Shown: piece after piece, positions 32,579 to 37,473 of the stretch
How the letters are laid out: each line of letters begins with the position of its first letter
Position numbering within the stretch: the first letter of the stretch is position 1
From: Spirochaetia bacterium
GTDB lineage: Bacteria > Spirochaetota > Spirochaetia > B11-G9
Assembly (NCBI GenBank): GCA_027859095.1
Contig: JAQIBN010000066.1
Coordinates: 1-37,473 of the forward strand
Reading direction: 5' to 3'
DNA length: 37,473 nucleotides
Translations under genes and position numbers: made by a program
The notes under the pieces: model-generated
The model's input: only the letters and a program-made list of their open reading frames with translations
Databases searched by the model: none
What the model was told of the DNA's origin: nothing

Positions 32579-32688
32579 AAAGGAAACTGGTAGAATGGAG
32601 ACCGGAGAATGGAAGAGAAAAATCAATAAATTCTCAGCCTCCATTTGCCATTCCTCCTGTCTCCCGTTTCCTGTCTCCGGTTTCCTTT
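32579..32688. repeat. Imperfect inverted repeat rich in GGAGACN/GGAAACN units
   Basis: The left half carries GGAAACTGG, GGAGACCGG and GAATGG; the right half the complementary CCATTCC, CTGTCTCC and GTTTCC units, with CTGTCTCCCGTTTCC and CTGTCTCCGGTTTCC as a direct repeat. Together they can form a long imperfect hairpin after the response regulator stop. It could act as a terminator; the heptad-like repetition also suggests a dispersed repeat family. The rest of 32578-32826 holds only the symporter leader. Confidence 0.55.
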
Positions 32689-32826
32689 ATTCTTCTTTCT
32701 ACACCAAATGGCCTATAAAATGCTTAAATAAATACATATATTAGGGAAATCTTCTCATTCTGGTGAATATACAGCAGTTGATTTATATCTTCTAATTATA
32801 GAAATTAAATTTTCCTGGAGGGAAAA

Positions 32827-34113
32827 ATGAGTGCAGATGGTAAAAAAGGATTGTTTGACTGGTATTTCAAGTCAAATCTCCTAATTAGAATTTTGATAGG
32901 CCTTGTCTTAGGTGCTGTTGTGGGAATTTTTGCAGGTGAATCAATACTATGGGTCAATCCCCTTGGTAGTTTATTTGTAAACCTGCTGAAAATGATTGTA
33001 ATGCCTGTTATTCTGGCATCTCTGGTAGTTGGAGCAGCGAGTATAGACCCTGCTAAACTAGGAAAAGTGGGAGTTAAAATAATATTATTTTATTTAATTT
33101 CATCAGCTTTTGCTGTAGGTTTGGGCCTCTTAATGGGGAATATCTTCAAACCAGGTGCAGGATTAGCCCTTGCTACCGGAGCAGATGCTGCTGGAAGAGT
33201 TTTAAATCAGCCCAAATTCATTGATACACTAATTGCAATTGTTCCAAAGAACCCCTTCGGAGCTCTTGCTTCCGGAGCAGTACTCCCTACAATATTCTTT
33301 GCAATACTCTTCGGAATAGGCATATCATATCTCAGAGCTAATTCTGAAGAAAGAATTAAAAAAGCCGGTGATACATTATTCATGGTTTTTGATGGTTCTG
33401 CAGAAGTAATGTACATGATAGTGCGATGGGTCCTTCAATTTGCTCCTATCGGTGTCTTTGCTTTAATCGCTGTCGTTTTCGCCAAACAGGGAGCTAAAGT
33501 TGTTGGAGCACTGGGGATGGTAACTGTTGCGGCTTTTATTGGATATATACTGCATGTTGTAGTAATCTACGGAGGGATGCTTCTAATTAACAGGTTAAGT
33601 GTTACTAAGTTCTTCAAGGGAGCAAAAGGCCCTATGATAACAGCATTTGTTACAAGAAGCAGCAGCGGCACACTACCTGTTACCATGACAGATATTGACA
33701 AAAACCTTGGTGTTTCAAAGAAAATATATTCCTTTACACTTCCATTAGGCGCAACAATCAATATGGATGGTACAGCCATATATCAGGGTGTATGCGCACT
33801 TTTTATTGGCTTTGCTATTGGAATGCCTCTTTCTTTTGCACAGCAGATTACTGTTATTCTGACTGCAGTACTTGCCTCAATCGGAACAGCAGGTGTTCCA
33901 GGCGCTGGTGCTATTATGCTCTTAATGGTTCTTAATTCTGTAGGTCTTCCTGTAGAAGCAGGAACACCAGTTGCTGCCGCATATGCAATGATTCTAGGAA
34001 TCGATGCTATTCTTGATATGGGTAGAACAAGTGTAAATGTTACCGGTGACATGGTTGGGTCGATACTGGTAGCAAAGAGTGAGAAAGAACTTGACATGGC
34101 CAAATGGGAGTAG
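32827..34113 (+). CDS. Dicarboxylate/amino acid:cation symporter (DAACS family)
   Basis: 428 residues, ATG preceded by CTGGAGGG. Eight helices and two re-entrant loops are expected. Motifs include [12 protein letters not shown] (serine-rich re-entrant loop HP1), [14 protein letters not shown] (unwound helix 7), [13 protein letters not shown] (HP2) and [13 protein letters not shown] (helix 8 with the substrate-binding N and D). Members transport glutamate, aspartate, serine/threonine or C4-dicarboxylates with Na+ or H+. It lies between an amino-acid-type sensor system and a threonine-synthase-like/racemase pair, favouring an amino-acid substrate. It ends at a terminator-like hairpin at 34144. 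Confidence 0.94.
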   Translation: MSADGKKGLFDWYFKSNLLIRILIGLVLGAVVGIFAGESILWVNPLGSLFVNLLKMIVMPVILASLVVGAASIDPAKLGKVGVKIILFYLISSAFAVGLGLLMGNIFKPGAGLALATGADAAGRVLNQPKFIDTLIAIVPKNPFGALASGAVLPTIFFAILFGIGISYLRANSEERIKKAGDTLFMVFDGSAEVMYMIVRWVLQFAPIGVFALIAVVFAKQGAKVVGALGMVTVAAFIGYILHVVVIYGGMLLINRLSVTKFFKGAKGPMITAFVTRSSSGTLPVTMTDIDKNLGVSKKIYSFTLPLGATINMDGTAIYQGVCALFIGFAIGMPLSFAQQITVILTAVLASIGTAGVPGAGAIMLLMVLNSVGLPVEAGTPVAAAYAMILGIDAILDMGRTSVNVTGDMVGSILVAKSEKELDMAKWE

Positions 34114-34143
34114 TTTAAATTCTAAGACCATGTAATTCAATAT

Positions 34144-34173
34144 TAGGAGGAGGCTATGCTTCCTCCTATTTTT
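34144..34173 (+). terminator. Terminator-like hairpin between the symporter and the PLP enzyme
   Basis: Stem TAGGAGGA / TCCTCCTA (extendable by GC/GC inside) followed by TTTTT at 34169-34173: a textbook intrinsic terminator 30 bases after the symporter stop. Its left arm is also a perfect Shine-Dalgarno for a 16-residue ORF starting at 34156, so the hairpin, if formed, hides that site. Confidence 0.75.
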
Positions 34174-34206
34174 GTCAATTACTATAGGGAGAAGACTCAT
34201 GGCTAA
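34156..34206 (+). CDS. 16-residue leader ORF overlapping the PLP-enzyme start
   Basis: ATG at 34156, right after AGGAGGAGGCT, encodes MLPPIFVNYYREKTHG and stops at TAA 34204-34206, 8 bases into the threonine-synthase-like gene. It begins inside the loop of the terminator hairpin. Layout fits a leader or coupling peptide, but no run of regulatory codons is present and translation is unproven. Confidence 0.35.
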   Translation: MLPPIFVNYYREKTHG

Positions 34207-35335
34207 TCTTTTTTGTACTAAATGCAATACCGAATATTCTATAAATGAACCTATCTGGAAATGCAGATGTGGTGGGCTCCTGAATATTGCTTACACACCG
34301 GTCATTGATCTGGACAATATCGAAAATAAAACTCCAGGGATGTGGAGATACAGGGATAGTATTCCTATATCCAAAAATAAAAACATTGTAAGCTTTTCTG
34401 AAGGATTCACTCCCTTGCTGGAAGTGGAAACCGGAGTAGGTAGCATCCTTGTAAAGCAGGATCATCTTTTTTCAACAGGATCTTACAAGGACAGAGGTGC
34501 ATCTGTCCTTATTAGTAAAGTGAAAGAACTTGGAATAAAAAAGGTTGTAGAAGATTCTTCCGGCAATGCAGGAGCAGCTATTGCAGCCTACTGTGCAAAA
34601 GCAGGAATTGAGTGTGAAATCTATGTTCCCGAAAGTACTTCTAAAGGGAAACTGGCTCAGATTGAACTATATGGAGCAAAGCTGCATAAGATTCCCGGAT
34701 CCAGAGAAAACACAGCTGCAGCTGTCATGGAAGCAGCAGACAAAAATTACTATGCAAGCCACTCATGGAATCCCTGGTTCTTTCAGGGGACAAAAACATT
34801 TGCATACGAAGTCTGTGAACAGCTGGAATGGAATGCACCGGATGTTGTAATTTTGCCTGCTGGTAACGGAACGCTGTTCCTGGGAGCATATATAGGATTC
34901 AAGGAACTTAATAATGCAGGTATAATCGAAAATATGCCCAAAATGACTGCAATCCAAACTGTCAACTGCTCTCCCTTGCATGAGAGTTATAAAAACAATC
35001 TTAAAGAACCGTCAAAAATAGAATCCCTGGAGACTATAGCAGAGGGGATTGCGATTGCTGAGCCAATAAGGGGTCATGAAATTTTAGAAGCAGTAGGAGT
35101 AACTGAAGGGGAAATAATTACTGTTACAGAAGAGGAAATCGAGGTCAGCTTACGAAACATGATGAGTTCAGGTTATTACATCGAACCTACCAGTGCAGCT
35201 GTTATGGCAGGAGTAATTAAATACCAGAACAGAAATCAGAATAGATCGAAAGGCGAGAGAATAGTTTCAGTGTTTACGGGTCATGGATTGAAGAGCACTG
35301 ATAAGCTTTTAAAATTATTGAAAAGTGAAAAATAA
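34199..35335 (+). CDS. Threonine-synthase-like PLP-dependent enzyme
   Basis: 378 residues from the ATG at 34199 (AGGGAGAAG upstream). A zinc-ribbon-like start (C6-x2-C9 ... C22-x-C24) is followed by the fold-type II PLP domain: the Schiff-base lysine is K97 in STGSYKDRGA, then SSGNAGAAIAAYC (phosphate and cofactor loop), LPAGNGTLFLGAYIGF, and the terminal EPTSAAVMAG. This is the archaeal/short type of threonine synthase. Since it stands with a symporter and a racemase and not with other threonine genes, it could instead act on another O-phospho- or hydroxy-amino acid (for example as an ammonia-lyase or cysteate-synthase-like enzyme). The racemase gene starts 3 bases after its stop. Confidence 0.85.
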   Translation: MANLFCTKCNTEYSINEPIWKCRCGGLLNIAYTPVIDLDNIENKTPGMWRYRDSIPISKNKNIVSFSEGFTPLLEVETGVGSILVKQDHLFSTGSYKDRGASVLISKVKELGIKKVVEDSSGNAGAAIAAYCAKAGIECEIYVPESTSKGKLAQIELYGAKLHKIPGSRENTAAAVMEAADKNYYASHSWNPWFFQGTKTFAYEVCEQLEWNAPDVVILPAGNGTLFLGAYIGFKELNNAGIIENMPKMTAIQTVNCSPLHESYKNNLKEPSKIESLETIAEGIAIAEPIRGHEILEAVGVTEGEIITVTEEEIEVSLRNMMSSGYYIEPTSAAVMAGVIKYQNRNQNRSKGERIVSVFTGHGLKSTDKLLKLLKSEK

Positions 35336-35338
35336 ATA

Positions 35339-36121
35339 ATGGATAATGAAAAAATTATAATAATCGGAGGAGGGGTTGGCCCTCAGGCAGGAACACTTCT
35401 CCACAATTACATTATTGAGAATACACTTACTGACGGAACAGATCAGGACCATCTGGATATTTTCCATTTTTCGAGATCATCGGATATTCCTGACCGAACT
35501 GATTCGCTGAAAAATGGAACTCCAGGAAATCCAGCACTTGGTATGTTTAATACATTTAAAATTGCAGCTTCTGCAATTTCTATTGCAGATAAACAAGCTG
35601 TAGGAGGAATACCCTGTAATACATTTCATGCCCCTCAAATTTTTAAAAAATTCAAATTGTTAATGAAAGAATTTGAACATAAAATTAAAATACTTAACAT
35701 GATAGAAGAAACCGTATTGGAGGTTCTTAGGTATTATCCTGGAATTCAAAAAATTGGGCTTATGTCTACAACAGGTACAAGGAATGCTGGAATATATTCT
35801 GATCAGTTTCAAAAAAAAGACCTCGAAGTTATACAGGTTCCTATAGAGATCCAACAAAACCTACATAACTCAATCTACAATAAAGAATGGGGAATTAAAG
35901 CAAAAACCCCTGTTAGTGATCGAGCAAAAGAAAACTTTAAAAAATATGCAAATGACTTAATAAGCAAGGGTGCAGAAATAATTATCCTGGGATGTACAGA
36001 AATCCCATTGGCACTTCCAAATTCAACTCATAATGGGATTCCTTTCATAGACCCAATGACATCTCTGGCCAGAGCCTTAATTAGAGAAGCAAATTCTACA
36101 AAACTGAAACAGAAAATCTAA
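35339..36121 (+). CDS. Aspartate/glutamate racemase-family protein
   Basis: 260 residues. The two cysteines that act as acid and base are C93 (GGIPCNTFHAP) and C219 (LGCTEIPLAL), each in the family context; GGGVGPQAGTLL opens the first domain. It should interconvert L- and D-forms of aspartate, glutamate or a related amino acid without a cofactor. The ATG lies 3 bases after the PLP-enzyme stop, so the two form a transcriptional unit and likely share a pathway. Confidence 0.9.
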   Translation: MDNEKIIIIGGGVGPQAGTLLHNYIIENTLTDGTDQDHLDIFHFSRSSDIPDRTDSLKNGTPGNPALGMFNTFKIAASAISIADKQAVGGIPCNTFHAPQIFKKFKLLMKEFEHKIKILNMIEETVLEVLRYYPGIQKIGLMSTTGTRNAGIYSDQFQKKDLEVIQVPIEIQQNLHNSIYNKEWGIKAKTPVSDRAKENFKKYANDLISKGAEIIILGCTEIPLALPNSTHNGIPFIDPMTSLARALIREANSTKLKQKI

Positions 36122-36176
36122 GATCTCTTGAAGAAAAATGTTTTTTTACCTATCATTACATCGAGGCAGAAACAAA

Positions 36177-37218
36177 ATGGGGGCTTAGTCTGACTATAGG
36201 CAATTTCAAATATCTAATACTTGTCTTTTATCTGTTTATATCAATTTCTCCATGTTTTTCTGAAGAAAACCTGAATGCCGTTCCAGAAAAACACTCCATA
36301 AATAGCTTTTTTGAAGATGTTAATTTTTCTTTAGGTACTGGACTCAGCTACTTAAGAGGACAGTACAGGGAAATAGTTTATCCCCCTGAAAATTGGGCAA
36401 GCCCCTACTACAGCGAACTGCTCTGGAATCTGGATGATATCTTCCTCCTAAATTTAACCCTTGGCGCTTCCAAAGGGCCATGGTCTCTTGATTTATCCTT
36501 AGCAACTGCAGTAACAAAAGGCACAGGGATAATGGAAGATTATGATTGGGGAGATTATACTATAACTGAATGGACCAACTGGTCTGAAAGCCTCATATTT
36601 ATGGACAAATCTTTTTTTCTTAATGTAAGTTCCGGCTATAAATACACTCTAAATGATCACTTTGCTATCCCTATAAAATTTGGCTATAAGTTAAATTATC
36701 TGGATTGGGAAGACCAAAGTGGTGAATATATCTACTATTGGGATTTTTACAACGATCAATACTTTAGTGATCCCCCAAGAACCGGTGACTTTGGTGGTGT
36801 AAACGGGATTGATTACAAAGTCATTCAAAATATTTTCTATGCATCTTCAGGATTTCTTTTTACAGCAGGGAATATTTCTACAGGATTGAATATTTATCTT
36901 TCCCCATTAATATATGCATGGGACCTGGATCATCATATTCTCAGAAATGAAGCTCCATACTTTTTTCTTGATACATTCCTGGCGAATTTCTGGTATCAAT
37001 CTGAGTTAACCATAAATATAAAAACAAGAAAAAATGAAGAATTTATGTTTACTTTATTCCTGGAAGAACTCCCCGAATCTGTAGGAGATACCTATTACTT
37101 TGACAAAGACCCTTCTGATTCAGAGGAAGTTGGAGATCAGGTTGGTTTTTACCAAAATGGTGCGGGGATGGCTTCTATTATGTGGGGGATGAGTCTCTCA
37201 TACATCTGGTCATTTTGA
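36177..37218 (+). pseudogene. Omptin-like outer-membrane protease, start out of frame by one G
   Basis: The ATG at 36177 is followed by a run of G (36179-36183). Removing one G gives MGLSLTIGNFKYLILVFYLF and a signal peptide ending near CFSEE, then an unbroken frame of about 346 residues to 37218. With the sequence as given, the ATG frame stops after three codons. The only in-frame ATG (36532, residue 119) would lose the signal peptide and the first barrel strands. Omptin features: YLRGQYREIVYPP, WSLDLSLATAV, MEDYDW (D121, D123, equivalent to OmpT D83/D85), WTNWSES, and AWDLDHHILR (D251, H253, equivalent to D210/H212). The active-site pairs are complete. Either a sequencing error, a real loss, or a phase-variable switch. 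Confidence 0.72.
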
Positions 37219-37255
37219 TGTAGAGTCGCCCAAATTAAGCGTCTCTACATCAAAA
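37213..37255. terminator. Bidirectional terminator containing both stop codons
   Basis: Perfect 13-bp stem TTTTGATGTAGAG / CTCTACATCAAAA with a 17-base loop. The omptin stop TGA (37216-37218) lies in the left arm and the stop of the convergent FAD dehydrogenase (37245-37247) in the right arm. T and A runs flank the stem on both strands. Confidence 0.85.
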
Positions 37256-37473
37256 CCGTTTCCAGTATACCTTCTGCAGCCCTTATACCACTGGCCCAGG
37301 CAGCGGTAATACCCCTACTTGTACCAGCTCCGTCACCAGCAAAATAAATAGTAACTTTGACCCTGAAGTGATTATCTAAAAATTCAGGTTTATTTGCATA
37401 GAGTTTAATTTCCGGGTAATACATTATTGTACTGGGATGAAGAACACCCGGGACAATTGTATCCAGAAGCTTC
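37245..37473 (-). CDS. FAD-dependent dehydrogenase (COG2509-like), C-terminal part
   Basis: The last about 75 residues of a gene that continues past the window edge. The frame reads LLDTIVPGVLHPSTIMYYPEIKLY ... IYFAGDGAGTSRGITAAWASGIRAAEGIL, ending TVLM-stop at 37245. The block AGDGAGTSRGI.AA..SGI.AA.GI is the FAD-contacting C-terminal motif of uncharacterised flavin dehydrogenases related to COG2509. The substrate is unknown. It converges on the omptin gene and shares its terminator. Confidence 0.8.
   Translation of the reverse strand, partial: KLLDTIVPGVLHPSTIMYYPEIKLYANKPEFLDNHFRVKVTIYFAGDGAGTSRGITAAWASGIRAAEGILETVLM

Noticed and set aside
34172-35335. Longer threonine-synthase-like protein from a TTG at 34172
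   Set aside because: The TTG lies in the terminator T-run and has no ribosome-binding site; the ATG at 34199 does and begins the zinc-ribbon region.

Overview
The window is a low-GC bacterial chromosome segment. I infer a spirochaete (Spirochaetales-like) from three things: the prfA-prmC-rel cluster, a periplasmic foldase whose signal peptide ends in a loose AGGKKEE-type tail, and stand-alone PTS EIIA-type regulators with no sugar permease beside them. No rRNA, tRNA or CRISPR array was found, so the taxonomy is an inference only.

Layout. 1-1.1 kb: the start of a NuoE-like iron-sulfur subunit, then a collapsed DUF6922/AbiEii nucleotidyltransferase remnant. 1.2-4 kb: a DUF1858 protein, an exported multicopper oxidase, a carboxymuconolactone-decarboxylase-like protein and nicotinamidase. 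4-6.9 kb: a tight three-gene operon of an HTH-EIIA fusion, an EIIA with a P-II-like tail and a CPA2 cation/proton antiporter; a palindrome lies between the -35 and -10 of its promoter. 7-13.5 kb: an orphan receiver, N-acetylglutamate synthase, an XdhC-family protein with a mini-ORF in front, a TetR regulator, thioredoxin, a SurA/PpiC-type foldase, a VOC protein and a rhomboid protease. 13.5-20.4 kb: housekeeping genes prfA, prmC and rel, then an unknown conserved-looking gene, a ferredoxin-tailed aldo/keto reductase and ychF. 20.5-26.7 kb: an accessory island with hicBA, dinJ-yafQ, a frameshifted XRE antitoxin relic, a DUF4143 ATPase, a decayed CheB-CheR-PAS-histidine kinase gene, a coiled-coil gene and a second scrap of dinJ. 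26.7-30.1 kb: exonuclease I, a membrane-bound c-type cytochrome and panB.

30.1-36.1 kb reads as one functional neighbourhood for amino acids: a sensor kinase whose dCache domain carries the amino-acid-binding signature, its LuxR-type response regulator, a DAACS symporter, a threonine-synthase-like PLP enzyme and an aspartate/glutamate racemase. It is followed by an omptin-like outer-membrane protease whose start is separated from its frame by one extra G in a G5 run, and by the tail of a COG2509-type FAD dehydrogenase.

The points most worth following are the EIIA-controlled antiporter operon, the amino-acid sensing and uptake cluster, the frameshifted omptin, and a recurring promoter layout that predicts leaderless mRNAs for several genes (tetR, rhomboid, DUF4143 ATPase, sbcB, probably pncA). 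Several genes also carry short leader ORFs or hairpins just before the start codon.
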